From positions 1 to 33,327 of the forward strand of contig CALDSD010000057.1 in the NCBI GenBank assembly GCA_937911325.1: a stretch of 33,327 nucleotides of DNA, in the 5' to 3' direction. Both the position numbers and the translations under genes were made by a program. Source of the DNA: an uncultured Neomegalonema sp. (GTDB taxonomy: Bacteria > Pseudomonadota > Alphaproteobacteria > Rhodobacterales > Rhodobacteraceae). How positions within the stretch are numbered: the first letter of the stretch is position 1; each line of letters starts with the position of its first letter. Below, one piece after another: positions 16,317-24,853 of the stretch. A model generated the notes under the pieces. That model searched no databases and was not told where the DNA came from. It saw nothing but the letters and a program-made list of their open reading frames with translations.

Positions 16317-16865
16317 CTAGCCGCGCTGCAGACCGCCGGAATGTGGGGCGGGATTGATCCAAAAATCTTGAAGCTGCTTCCGGCGCATGGTCAGCTCCGC
16401 CATAGTAAGCTGCGAGAGGTCTCTAAGTTGTCGCAACTGTACTTCAGATGGTTCAATCACGGTTTTGCTGATGACGCAGAGCGTTCCGAGCTGCATTCCG
16501 CATTCGGTCCTCAAAGGCGAGCCGTAGTAGGAGCGTATGAATGGCGCGCCAGTAACCAGAGGGTTATGTTTGAATAACGGGTCACGGGTCGCGTCTTTCA
16601 CGCAGTATATTTCTTCGCTTTGAATTGCATGACTGCAGAACGAAAACTCTCTGGGCGTGCTTCTTACAGCCATGCCGTAGAGTGACTTGAACCACTGCCG
16701 TCCCTGGTCGACGAACGAAATAAGCGAGATATCAGCTTGAAAAACGTAAGCTGCGAGTTCTGTGATCTTGTCAAAGACAGGCTCCGCCGGAGTATCAAGG
16801 ACTCTAAAGTCTTCCAGAACCTTGATGCGCGCTTCTTCTTTCAAGTCGTATAGTTGCGCTGTCAT
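16317..16865 (-). CDS. Stand-alone GAF-domain protein
   Basis: The 182-residue product is essentially one GAF domain (about 20-165). Visible landmarks are VLDTPAEPVFDKITELAAYVF, ISFVDQGRQWFKSLYG, FSFCSHAI, DPLFKHNPLVTG and LGTLCVISK. Such domains bind small ligands or chromophores. No output domain is attached, so it must act on a partner. The DFRVLDTPAEPVFD start is the form also found in front of diguanylate cyclases and kinases. It lies between motB and an XRE regulator. No convincing ribosome-binding site is seen. Confidence 0.88.
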   Translation of the reverse strand: MTAQLYDLKEEARIKVLEDFRVLDTPAEPVFDKITELAAYVFQADISLISFVDQGRQWFKSLYGMAVRSTPREFSFCSHAIQSEEIYCVKDATRDPLFKHNPLVTGAPFIRSYYGSPLRTECGMQLGTLCVISKTVIEPSEVQLRQLRDLSQLTMAELTMRRKQLQDFWINPAPHSGGLQRG

Positions 16866-17008
16866 TCGTTTATACGAGCTCCGCTAACGCACTGGTAAGC
16901 GGACGATCAGCACACTTATGTAATCGACATGATGTGTGACGCCCACCCCGCTCACCAACATCTAGTTGATGGAGGGCCGAGCTTCAACCAGTGCGATAGT
17001 CGGAAAAC

Positions 17009-17440
17009 TCAATTCTCTAGCGAAACCGGGATTTGTTGCGCTGGTGCATCGGCTTCGGAGGCTGCCTGTTCGGTCATCGTATCGACGAGGCTCAAGACAA
17101 GCGCGCGGCTTTCATGAGGTAGACGCCTGTAGGCTGTAACCAGGGATGTGGTTTGCCGGTCCAAAACATCTTCGCCGAGCGGGAAATCAACCAAGTTGTC
17201 GCTATCCGCCGGTTGCCGCACCGTCGATACTTCTTCGATCAGATAATTTAATGAGACGCCAAGCGCGTCCGCGATCTTAAGCGCTGTGCTGACTTTGATG
17301 GAGCTTTGGCCGGTTTCGTACTTGTGGATCTGTTGGAAACGCAGTCCTACCCTGTCTGCGAGTTGGCCTTGCGTCATTTTTGAGACCCACCGTCTTTGAC
17401 GGATCCGAAGCCCAATCTTGGCGTCAATTTCGCTAGCCAC
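17009..17440 (-). CDS. XRE-family HTH transcription regulator
   Basis: The 143-residue product has an N-terminal XRE helix-turn-helix (about 8-68): IGLRIRQRRWVSKMTQGQLADRVG, then FQQIHKYETGQSSI and ALKIADALGVSLNYLIE. The IRQRRW...FQQIxKYE form is common in alphaproteobacterial regulators. The C-terminal part (70-143) is a helical extension with no recognised domain. The start is GTG at 17440, fixed by a strong AAGGAG six bases upstream. It is separated from the GAF gene by 143 bp and is probably its own transcription unit. Target genes are unknown. Confidence 0.92.
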   Translation of the reverse strand: MASEIDAKIGLRIRQRRWVSKMTQGQLADRVGLRFQQIHKYETGQSSIKVSTALKIADALGVSLNYLIEEVSTVRQPADSDNLVDFPLGEDVLDRQTTSLVTAYRRLPHESRALVLSLVDTMTEQAASEADAPAQQIPVSLEN

Positions 17441-17638
17441 GCGCGTCTCCTTAACTCAGTCACCCCAAGTCCGCGATGCGTCTGGAGCTGCGACGTTACC
17501 TACAAGCGTAGTTTTTTCATGGCAACTAAATTTGGCGAAATATCGACTTGAGACCCATCATCTTGTGGCCGATTAAGCGCGATCTTACAGGCAATACACT
17601 CATAAGTTGTTAGCTCTTCTCTTCGCGCGCTAGTAATC

Positions 17639-17648
17639 GTTGTACAAC
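17639..17648. repeat. 10-bp perfect palindrome (possible operator)
   Basis: GTTGTACAAC is a perfect palindrome in the 258-bp gap between the XRE gene and the next upstream gene. It could be a binding site for the XRE regulator, but it lies about 200 bp from the XRE start and there is only one copy. Confidence 0.2.
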
Positions 17649-17698
17649 ACAGTCATTTGCCGATTGCCTACGTAGTCGTTAACGGCGACGTTAGCGCA

Positions 17699-18235
17699 TC
17701 ATTCAGCCAGGAACAATCCCGTTTTTGAATGATTTTGCCGCGGCGCGTCCTGGCTGGACGCAGCCCAATCGGAAATGGCGCTCTTGAGCTGGTCCCGCGC
17801 CAAAACGCGGATGCTTTTGAACGGCACGCTCTTGCCGACGTCAGTCGATCGATTGGCCGGCGTCTCCCACGTCCAGGCGGGGATTTCCTGGGGAGCCTCG
17901 TCCGTTTGAGACCCATCGGGGAAGCCGAAAGCGACCACGCGCCCAATTCGCAGCCGACCGCGGAGCTGCGATTGCAGGCGGCTTTCAAGCTCCGCCAATT
18001 CGGAGAGGCGTTCCGATGCGTCCTCGGCTGCGCCGGTCAAGATCTCCCAAGCGTTGCCCTCGGGCGCCCCGTCCGCCCGCAGATCATCTCCCAGTTGCAA
18101 CCAGCGAGGGCCGCGATAAACCGACAATGCAGAGTGCCATTGCTGATCTTGTGTCGACGCAAACGCCAGAAAGGCTCGAGAGAGCCAAACGCCTTGCTCC
18201 CACAAATGCACTGCAAGACGTTCCCGGTCGTTCAT
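17699..18235 (-). CDS. Hypothetical cytoplasmic protein
   Basis: The 178-residue product has no membrane span, signal peptide or known motif. It starts at ATG 18235 with GGAGAG a few bases upstream. The N-terminal half is helical and tryptophan-rich (LWEQGVWLSRAF, QQWHSAL). The centre (about 72-96) is a charged helix, and the C-terminal part is polar. I do not recognise the family. The same-strand upstream neighbour is argE, 164 bp away, with an inverted repeat in between. Confidence 0.6.
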   Translation of the reverse strand: MNDRERLAVHLWEQGVWLSRAFLAFASTQDQQWHSALSVYRGPRWLQLGDDLRADGAPEGNAWEILTGAAEDASERLSELAELESRLQSQLRGRLRIGRVVAFGFPDGSQTDEAPQEIPAWTWETPANRSTDVGKSVPFKSIRVLARDQLKSAISDWAASSQDAPRQNHSKTGLFLAE

Positions 18236-18271
18236 TTCGCTCTCCGAACACGATATCTTCCGCTTTGCGAG

Positions 18272-18295
18272 CCACAGTGGGCAAACTGTGGATAA
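18272..18295. promoter_or_regulatory. Inverted repeat containing a DnaA-box-like 9-mer
   Basis: CCACAGT (18272-18278) and ACTGTGG (18285-18291) are exact complements around GGGCAA. On the minus strand the right arm extends to TTATCCACA (18295-18287), a perfect match to the strict DnaA box. It lies 37 bases upstream of the ATG of the 178-residue hypothetical protein and could be an operator for that gene. Neither side has a T run, so it is not a terminator. Confidence 0.4.
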
Positions 18296-18399
18296 GTTTC
18301 ACCAGATATCGTAAATTTAGAGAGTCTCGGGCCTTAATATAGACAACTGGTGTGTCTGCTTAGCCACCCTAGGCGCCATGTTGGTCTTTGACCTGGGAG

Positions 18400-19554
18400 C
18401 TAGAGACCGTGCTCCAAGCGGGTCAGGAGCGCTCCAAGCATCTCATCGCAACGGTCAATTTGATCCCGATCGACAAACTCGTCGGGTTTGTGGCCCTGCG
18501 CCATGGAGCCAGGCCCACACACGACGGTCGGCGTGCCCAAACGCTCCTGAAACAACCCGCCTTCCGTTCCAAAGGCGACCTTGATCGTTCCATTGGCCCC
18601 GGTCAGCCCTTTTACGAAATCCACGACGGCGGCGTCTGGCGGCGTGTCGAGGCCCGGATATGTGTTTGTAACCTCGATTGAAATTCCGGCGTCTTGCGAA
18701 ACTTGACGCGCTTGTGCTTCGATCAGGTCTGCGGCGGCGCGCATCTTGTCCAGACGCAGTCGCGGGTCGTCCCCAGCCAGGCTGCGGATCTCAAAAGCGA
18801 TCTCACAACGATTTGGCACGATGTTGAGCGCGACGCCCCCCGCGATCTTGCCGACATGCAAGGTCGTGTAGGGGACGTCATAGTCGCCGTCCTTCGGACC
18901 GGTTTCGACGATCTCCGACTGCAAGGCGCGCACGGCCTCGACAAACTCCGACGCCAGGTAGATCGCGTTGACGCCCGTTGGCGCGAGAGCCGAATGCGCC
19001 TCTTTCCCTGTGAAGACCCCGCGAAGGTCCGTCTTGCCTTTATGCCCGGTGGCGACGGCCAGGCCTGTCGGCTCGCCGACAATGCACATTGCGGGACGAA
19101 TGGGCGCTTGCTCGAGCATATCGATCATACTGCGAACGCCGACGCATCCGATCTCCTCGTCGTAAGAGAGCGCGAGATGCAGAGGAGTGGTCAGATTGCG
19201 CGTGGCGGCTCGTTCGGCCATCGCAAGGGCGCTGGCGACGAAGCCTTTCATGTCGGCGGCGCCCCGTCCGAAGAGCTTGCCGTCGCGTTCGGTGAGTTTG
19301 AAAGGGTCGACGCTCCACGCTTGGCCTTCGACCGGCACGACGTCGGTATGTCCGGACAGCATGACGCCGGGTCGGTCCTTGGGGCCGATCGTCGCGTAGA
19401 GATTGGCTTGGCGACCATCCTCGCTTGCGATCAGCGTGCTCTCGACGCCGGCAGCGCCGAGCAGCTCGCGGCAAAAGCTGATCAGCTCGATGTTCGGACT
19501 GCGGGCGATCGTCGGGAAGGCGATCAAATGGTCGAGGATCTCGATCGAGCGCAA
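18400..19554 (-). CDS. argE: Acetylornithine deacetylase (M20 metallopeptidase family)
   Basis: The 384-residue product has M20 metal-site residues in order: SGHTDVV (H69, D71), GRGAADMKG (D101), SYDEEIG (E133, E134), VGEPTG (E161) and a C-terminal GPGSMAQGHKPDEF histidine. It removes acetate from N-acetylornithine in arginine synthesis. The MKG and GPGSMAQGHKPDEFV patterns favour ArgE over succinyl-diaminopimelate desuccinylase, although other M20 amidohydrolases cannot be excluded. The start is TTG at 19554, chosen because AGGAGAGAAGG lies about eight bases upstream and no ATG fits. Confidence 0.85.
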   Translation of the reverse strand: MRSIEILDHLIAFPTIARSPNIELISFCRELLGAAGVESTLIASEDGRQANLYATIGPKDRPGVMLSGHTDVVPVEGQAWSVDPFKLTERDGKLFGRGAADMKGFVASALAMAERAATRNLTTPLHLALSYDEEIGCVGVRSMIDMLEQAPIRPAMCIVGEPTGLAVATGHKGKTDLRGVFTGKEAHSALAPTGVNAIYLASEFVEAVRALQSEIVETGPKDGDYDVPYTTLHVGKIAGGVALNIVPNRCEIAFEIRSLAGDDPRLRLDKMRAAADLIEAQARQVSQDAGISIEVTNTYPGLDTPPDAAVVDFVKGLTGANGTIKVAFGTEGGLFQERLGTPTVVCGPGSMAQGHKPDEFVDRDQIDRCDEMLGALLTRLEHGL

Positions 19555-19685
19555 AGCAGCGTCCTTCTCTCCTGAGGCGAGGCCAATGTCGGAACAGCCT
19601 AGCGGGCTTGGATCGCGCTTTCATGGCTTTTCGCAACGGTTTCTAGGGTCCATAGTTGGGAGAAACAATTCCAGCGGAGGACAGC

Positions 19686-20882
19686 ATGGGTGATCGCGAC
19701 GTTTACATCCTTGAGGGGCGCCGGACGGCGAGCGGCACTTTTGGAGGGGCGCTGCGCGACACGCCCCCAAGCGCGCTTGGCGCAGCGGCGGCCAAAGCGG
19801 CGTTGGCGGCCTCGGACGTCGACGGAGCCGAAGTGCAGGCCTCGGTGTTTGGGAACGTCATCCATACCGAGCCGCGCGACATGTATATCAGCCGGGTGAT
19901 CTCGATGGAGGCGGGCGCGCCGAAAGAGGCGCACGCGCTCACCGTCAACCGGCTCTGCGGTTCCGGCCTGCAGGCGGTCGTCTCCGCCGCGCAGATGGTC
20001 ATGCTGGGCGATGCGGACATCGCGCTCGCGGGCGGCGCCGAAAGCATGAGCAAGGCGGGCTACCTGATGCCCGCCGCGCGCTGGGGTCAGAAGATGGGCG
20101 ACACCGGCGCCGTCGATATGATGCTGCAGGCGCTGCACGATCCCTTCGGGCATGGCCACATGGGCGTCACGGCCGAGAACGTGGCGCGGCGGTATCAGAT
20201 CACCCGCGACGATCAGGACGCATTTGCGCTCGAAAGCCACAAGCGGGCGTCAGCGGCGATTGAGGCGGGGCGTTTCAAAGAACAGATCACGCCTTTCGAG
20301 ATCCAGAAGCGCCGCGACACGGTCACCTTCGACACTGACGAGCATGTTCGTCCAAACGCCAGTATTGAAGACATGCAAAAGCTGCGGCCTGTGTTCGAGA
20401 AGGACGGTACGGTCACAGCCGGAAACGCGTCTGGCATCAATGACGGCGGCGGAGCGGTCGTCCTGGCCAGCGGCGCCGAGGCCTCCCGTCGCGACGCGAA
20501 GCCGATCGCGCGGATCGTCGCCTATGGTCTGGCGGGCGTTGAGCCGTCAGAGATGGGAATGGGCCCGGCTCCGGCGAGCCGGATTGCGCTGGAACGGGCG
20601 GGGCTGTCGGTCGATGATCTCGATGTGGTGGAATCAAACGAAGCCTTCGCCGCGCAGGCCTGCGCTGTTTCAAAGGAGCTCGGCCTGAACCCGGAGAAAG
20701 TGAACCCGAACGGCGGCGCAGTTGCGCTCGGCCATCCGATCGGCGCTTCGGGAGCGGTCATTCTGATCAAGTGCCTGCACGAGCTGAAGCGGATCGGCGG
20801 CAAGCACGGCCTGGCCACGATGTGCATCGGCGGCGGCCAGGGCATCGCGGTCGTGGTTGAGAACCTTCACTCGGTTTCCTGA
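19686..20882 (+). CDS. Acetyl-CoA acetyltransferase (thiolase)
   Basis: The 398-residue product has all thiolase landmarks: the acylated cysteine C91 in NRLCGSGLQAVV, the histidine of GHPIGASG (H350) and the second cysteine of CIGGGQG (C380). It condenses or cleaves acyl-CoA in the cytoplasm, feeding polyhydroxybutyrate synthesis or fatty-acid breakdown. No phaB or fadB gene is nearby to say which. I chose ATG 19686 because GGAGGA lies five bases upstream; earlier in-frame starts lack a ribosome-binding site. It is divergent from argE. Confidence 0.93.
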   Translation: MGDRDVYILEGRRTASGTFGGALRDTPPSALGAAAAKAALAASDVDGAEVQASVFGNVIHTEPRDMYISRVISMEAGAPKEAHALTVNRLCGSGLQAVVSAAQMVMLGDADIALAGGAESMSKAGYLMPAARWGQKMGDTGAVDMMLQALHDPFGHGHMGVTAENVARRYQITRDDQDAFALESHKRASAAIEAGRFKEQITPFEIQKRRDTVTFDTDEHVRPNASIEDMQKLRPVFEKDGTVTAGNASGINDGGGAVVLASGAEASRRDAKPIARIVAYGLAGVEPSEMGMGPAPASRIALERAGLSVDDLDVVESNEAFAAQACAVSKELGLNPEKVNPNGGAVALGHPIGASGAVILIKCLHELKRIGGKHGLATMCIGGGQGIAVVVENLHSVS

Positions 20883-20904
20883 GGCGGCGGCGACGACGAC
20901 AGTT

Positions 20905-20922
20905 CGGGCGGCAGCCCGCCCG
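20905..20922 (+). terminator. GC-rich hairpin downstream of the thiolase gene (possible terminator)
   Basis: CGGGCGG and CCGCCCG form a perfect 7-bp stem with a 4-nt loop, 22 bases after the thiolase stop. The following bases (GGCGGTTCTTC) have only a weak T tract, so termination may be partial or Rho-assisted. Confidence 0.4.
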
Positions 20923-20954
20923 GGCGGTTCTTCATCATGAAAACAAGTGATCAC

Positions 20955-20964
20955 CACGCGTGGG
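20955..20964. repeat. 10-bp perfect palindrome between thiolase and histidine kinase genes
   Basis: CCACGCGTGG is a perfect palindrome 150 bp upstream of the histidine kinase start. It could be an operator. It is GC-rich and present once, so chance is a fair explanation. Confidence 0.2.
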
Positions 20965-21115
20965 TTGGCCATGCGCGGCCGCAATCGTTTATCGGAGGGA
21001 TTTCCGAAAAATTGTCCGTAGGTTTTTCCGGGCATGTACTCAAAATTAAGCGCTGCTGCCGCAGTTTGTCTCGGAACGCCTCATTCAGGGCGGTGAATGT
21101 TCGAGTGCCGGCGAT

Positions 21116-22639
21116 ATGACCGAGATCGAGCGATTGCAAACTATCGGAACGCCAGCTGACGAGCTGGGCGAATACGACTGCGTGAGCGCGTTGCCCGACG
21201 CGGCGATCGATCGCCTGCTGAGCCAAACTGCTCGCGCGCTGTCGGCCTCCCACGTCACTCTCGTTCTCAGTTGTTGCGGGCGGCGGCGTCGAAGCTCTGA
21301 TCTCAACCGCGCCGAAACATCGACTGAGCTCTCGGTCCCCGTGGACGGCGCCGACGGACGCAGCATCGGGTCCCTGATCGCTGTTTTCGAGGAGCCTGAT
21401 CGTGACAGCGCCATCATGGTCGAGAGGCTCCAAGCCAGCGCCGAAATGATCGCCGACAGCCTTGAGCAGCGCCAAAACGTGGCGGCCGCGCAGCGCATGG
21501 AGCGCCTTCTTACGGAGACGATCGAAGCGCTCGCCGACGGTCTTGTCGTGTTCGATCGGGACGACCGCCTCGTCGTCTGCAATTCGAAGTTTCGCGATCT
21601 TTACAAAGTCACGGCGCCGATCATCCGTCCGGGGGCGCGGTTTGAAGATCTGCTGCTTTATGGCGTTGCGCGGGGTCAATATCCCGAAGCGGTTGGAAAT
21701 GAGGACGCGTTTATCAAAAGACGGCTCTACGAGCACCTGGAGCTGTGTGAAGCGGTCGAACAGGAGCTGCCTGGCGACCGCTGGCTGAGGATCGATGAAC
21801 TGGAGACCAGCGACGGCGCTCGCGTGGGAATGCGGGTCGACATTACAGATCTGAAGCGGCAACAACGGGAACTGAAGTCGGCGCGAGAAGAGGCCGAGCG
21901 CGCGGGCGACGCGAAGATGCGCTTCTTGGCCAACATGTCTCACGACCTGCGCACGCCCCTCAACGCGATTATCGGGTTTTCGCAGAGTATCGAGGCCGAG
22001 GTCTTCGGCCCCGTCGGCGCGCCGAGATACTGCGAATACGCCAGCGACATTCGCAATGCGGGTGAGCACCTGCTTGGTTTGATCCACGAGATCTTGGATT
22101 GGAGCAAGATCGAGACGGGTGCGCTTCGGATCGACGAAAGCGCCTTTGATCTGCTGGAGACGATAAAGGCGTGCTCGAGGATGGTCTCTGCGGACGCGGA
22201 GCGTTACGATATTCGGATCTGCGAACCAAACATCCCGGCTGGGCTTGGACTACTGGGCGACGAGCGCAAGGTCACTCAGATCCTGGTCAATCTCGTCTCG
22301 AACGCCGTGAAGTTCAGTCATCGCGGCGGAGAGGTCCGCATCGCGGCGGAAATCGGTATGGACCATCGGCTTTCAGTATCCGTCAGCGACAATGGGATCG
22401 GCGTCGCCGAGAAAGACATCGCGTTGATCTTGCAGCCGTTTCAGCAGGCGCAGAGCCCGCTGACGCGGAAGCGAACGGGCACCGGGCTGGGCCTGAGCAT
22501 CACCAAGGAACTGATAGAACTGCACGGAGGCGAGCTGGCGTTTCGCAGTCAGCTGGGCGAAGGCACGACGGTCAGCGTGCGGTTTCCGTCAGAGCGCGTC
22601 ATCGCCGCAAGGACGTCCTCGGCGATCGACGCCGCCTAG
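21116..22639 (+). CDS. Soluble PAS-domain sensor histidine kinase
   Basis: The 507-residue product has no membrane span. Residues about 20-130 form a poorly conserved N-terminal sensor. A PAS-like domain (about 140-250) contains LADGLVVFDRDDRLVVCNSK. A short coiled coil (about 245-268) leads to the HisKA domain, with the phosphorylated histidine H276 in MSHDLRTPLNAIIGFS. The ATPase domain has the N box (NLVSNAVKFS), DNGIG and GTGLGLS. The HisKA type and the PAS-coiled coil-HisKA order resemble PleC/DivJ-type kinases of alphaproteobacteria. No response regulator gene is adjacent, so the partner is elsewhere. Its signal is unknown. Confidence 0.92.
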   Translation: MTEIERLQTIGTPADELGEYDCVSALPDAAIDRLLSQTARALSASHVTLVLSCCGRRRRSSDLNRAETSTELSVPVDGADGRSIGSLIAVFEEPDRDSAIMVERLQASAEMIADSLEQRQNVAAAQRMERLLTETIEALADGLVVFDRDDRLVVCNSKFRDLYKVTAPIIRPGARFEDLLLYGVARGQYPEAVGNEDAFIKRRLYEHLELCEAVEQELPGDRWLRIDELETSDGARVGMRVDITDLKRQQRELKSAREEAERAGDAKMRFLANMSHDLRTPLNAIIGFSQSIEAEVFGPVGAPRYCEYASDIRNAGEHLLGLIHEILDWSKIETGALRIDESAFDLLETIKACSRMVSADAERYDIRICEPNIPAGLGLLGDERKVTQILVNLVSNAVKFSHRGGEVRIAAEIGMDHRLSVSVSDNGIGVAEKDIALILQPFQQAQSPLTRKRTGTGLGLSITKELIELHGGELAFRSQLGEGTTVSVRFPSERVIAARTSSAIDAA

Positions 22640-22708
22640 ACGGCCGCCAGCGCGGCGGCATGATCAAGAAAGTCGCCGGTCGGGGATCTCTTCTGTTAAA
22701 GACGCCGC

Positions 22709-23923
22709 ATGGTCGTTTCTCGATTGAAGATCTCGAACGATGATGGGCGACGGCTGCTGCTGCACGTTCAGGGCCTCTCCGAGCCGCCACGCCGGAAGCT
22801 GGATCGTGACGGAGTGCTCGAGATCGTTCAAGCGCTCGGCTTTGTGCAGGTCGACAGCATCAACACGCTGGAGCGCGCGCATCATCATATCCTCTTTTCG
22901 CGCAATCAGACCTATCGTCGGCAAGACTTGACGCGATTGCTAGAGCAGGATCGACGGCTGTTCGAGAACTGGACCCACGACGCCGCCATTATTCCGTCGG
23001 CGTTTTTCCCTTACTGGCGACACCGCTTCGAACAAGAACGGGTTCGTCTGCGAGAATATTGGCGCAAATGGCGCCGCGAGGGGTTTGAAGAGGCGGTCGA
23101 CATGCTGCGCGCGCGCGTCGCGGCAGAGGGCGCGATCCGGGCCCGGGACGTTACATCGCCCCGAAAGGGCGGCGGTGGCGGATGGTGGGATTGGGCGCCG
23201 GAAAAAACCGCGCTCGAATACCTTTGGCGGACGGGAGAGTTCGCCGTGTGCCATCGGCGGAGTTTTCAGAAGGTTTATGATCTCGCCGAGAGGGTCATCC
23301 CGCCAGAGCACCACAAAACAACAATAGACCGCGCGGACAGCGTCGATTGGGCGTGTCGCGAAGCCTTGAGACGACTTGGGTTCGCCACGCATGGCGAGAT
23401 CGCAGGCTATTGGGCGTTGGTCAGCGTCCAAGAGGCAAAGGACTGGGTGGCCAAGATGCGGGCGTCGGGGGCGCTCGTCGAGGTCGACATAGACGCCGCG
23501 AACGGGGCGAAGCCGCGTTCCGCTGTCGCCTTTGCAGATGTGTGCGAGCGGATCTCGGAAGCGCCGGAGCCGCCGGCGAGGATCCGCGCGCTGAACCCGT
23601 TCGACCCCTTGATCCGCGACCGTCGTCGGCTGGAGCATGTGTTCGGTTTCAATTACCGGATTGAGGTGTTCACACCCGAGGCTAAGCGTCGGTATGGGTA
23701 CTACGTCTTCCCGCTACTGGAGGGAGACCGCTTTGTCGGTCGGGTGGACGCCAAGCACGAGCGGGACAGAGACGTGCTCGCCGTGCGCGCCGTCTGGTTC
23801 GAGCCAGGGGTGAAGGCGGGGCGGAACCGCAGGCGGCTTTTGACGGAGGAGCTTGATCGTCTTCGACGGTTCTGCGGCGCCGAGGCCGTCGAGTGGGATG
23901 GGCGCATCTCGCCCGACGGATAG
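22709..23923 (+). CDS. YcaQ-like DNA glycosylase (winged-helix, HTH_42 family)
   Basis: The 404-residue product belongs to the YcaQ/AlkX branch of the HTH_42 glycosylases. The active-site motif Q-V-D is at residues 47-49 (FVQVDSINTLERAHHHILFSR context). Further landmarks are ENWTHDAAIIP, the tandem winged-helix region (about 120-300) and NPFDPLIRDRRRLEHVFGFNYRIEVF. E. coli YcaQ removes alkylated bases and unhooks interstrand crosslinks. The gene lies 69 bp downstream of the kinase gene and ends 5 bp from the convergent metallo-beta-lactamase-fold gene. The start at ATG 22709 lacks a strong ribosome-binding site. Confidence 0.88.
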   Translation: MVVSRLKISNDDGRRLLLHVQGLSEPPRRKLDRDGVLEIVQALGFVQVDSINTLERAHHHILFSRNQTYRRQDLTRLLEQDRRLFENWTHDAAIIPSAFFPYWRHRFEQERVRLREYWRKWRREGFEEAVDMLRARVAAEGAIRARDVTSPRKGGGGGWWDWAPEKTALEYLWRTGEFAVCHRRSFQKVYDLAERVIPPEHHKTTIDRADSVDWACREALRRLGFATHGEIAGYWALVSVQEAKDWVAKMRASGALVEVDIDAANGAKPRSAVAFADVCERISEAPEPPARIRALNPFDPLIRDRRRLEHVFGFNYRIEVFTPEAKRRYGYYVFPLLEGDRFVGRVDAKHERDRDVLAVRAVWFEPGVKAGRNRRRLLTEELDRLRRFCGAEAVEWDGRISPDG

Positions 23924-23928
23924 CTCTT

Positions 23929-24747
23929 CTACTCGAACTCCTCGCGGAAGTTCGGTTGCATCACGACGACGACCGCTTCTTCGGGAAGCGTTTCTTTCGA
24001 GAGAACCAACCAGTTCTCGTCAAATGGGCGCACGTCGAATTCCTCAGCGGCGATGCGCAGAAAAGCGTTCAGTGTCGTTTGCCCGAACCAGTGCATCGGG
24101 AGGATCACTTTGGCGCGGAGTTTCTTGAGCACTTCCATCATGCCGACCTGGCTCATCGTGTAGGTCCCGTCGACCGGGACCATCACAACGTCGAGGAACC
24201 CGATTGCGCCGAACTGCTCGTCATTCGGTTCGAAGTGCAGGTGTCCCAGATGTCCGATGCACAATCCCTGGATCTCGAAGATGAAGATCGAATTGTCGTT
24301 CGGCCTCACCCCGTCGTAGCTCTGCACCGAAGTGGCCACATTTCGGATCAGGGTTTCACCGATGGTCGCATAATGCTCGGCCGGATCACCGCTCCCATCC
24401 GTGTTCTCAGGGTTCCACCCGCGCAGAACATGCTCGATCCGCGGGTCTGGATAGTCGGTGTAGTGTGTCTCATGCGCGCGGTTCATCGTCACGACTTCCG
24501 GCTGATCCCCTGGGCCGGACCAACCGGAATAATCGGTGATGATCGTCGTGCCGTCCGGCGCCTCTATGCGATAGGAGGAGTGTCCGACGAAAGAGATCGC
24601 CACATCCCTCTCGCCAAGCTGGGCCGCATCGAGTGTGAACACTGTCCACCCTGGCAGATCGCGCTGCGCAAAGCCGAGACAGTCGCTGGCTTGCGCGGCG
24701 CCGGCGCTTAGAAACAGGGCGGTGCTGATGACTAGTTTCGAGACCAT
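23929..24747 (-). CDS. Exported metallo-beta-lactamase-fold hydrolase
   Basis: The 272-residue product has a signal peptide (about 1-20, ending AQA). Its MBL-fold blocks are ISFVGHSSYRIE with TIITDY, the late GLCIGHLGHLHF, and VMVPVDGTYTM with VILPMHWF, as in UlaG-like enzymes. The first metal motif is unusual: instead of HxHxDH I see AHETHYTD (H92, H95, D98). Metal binding may therefore be altered. The substrate is unknown and the location is probably periplasmic. Confidence 0.85.
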   Translation of the reverse strand: MVSKLVISTALFLSAGAAQASDCLGFAQRDLPGWTVFTLDAAQLGERDVAISFVGHSSYRIEAPDGTTIITDYSGWSGPGDQPEVVTMNRAHETHYTDYPDPRIEHVLRGWNPENTDGSGDPAEHYATIGETLIRNVATSVQSYDGVRPNDNSIFIFEIQGLCIGHLGHLHFEPNDEQFGAIGFLDVVMVPVDGTYTMSQVGMMEVLKKLRAKVILPMHWFGQTTLNAFLRIAAEEFDVRPFDENWLVLSKETLPEEAVVVVMQPNFREEFE

Positions 24748-24778
24748 GCGGCGGCGTCCTTCCCGTGAGTTCGGGTGG

Positions 24779-24800
24779 GCTAGATCATGAAAAGTCTAGC
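24779..24800. repeat. Inverted repeat upstream of the MBL-fold gene
   Basis: GCTAGA (24779-24784) and TCTAGC (24795-24800) flank a 10-bp centre, 32 bp upstream of the MBL-fold ATG (minus strand) and within its promoter region. It could be an operator or a leader hairpin. Confidence 0.3.
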
Positions 24801-24853
24801 TGCTGCCGTCAGGGTATCAAGGTCAACCGATCAACGCCGTTGCTCTTCTCCTG

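Noticed and set aside
17502-17519. CTAC/GTAG mini-hairpin followed by six T
   Set aside because: The 4-bp stem is too weak and no plus-strand gene lies upstream.
18272-18295. Replication origin because of the DnaA box
   Set aside because: Only one box, no AT-rich unwinding region and no origin-linked genes (dnaA, dnaN, hemE, parAB) nearby.
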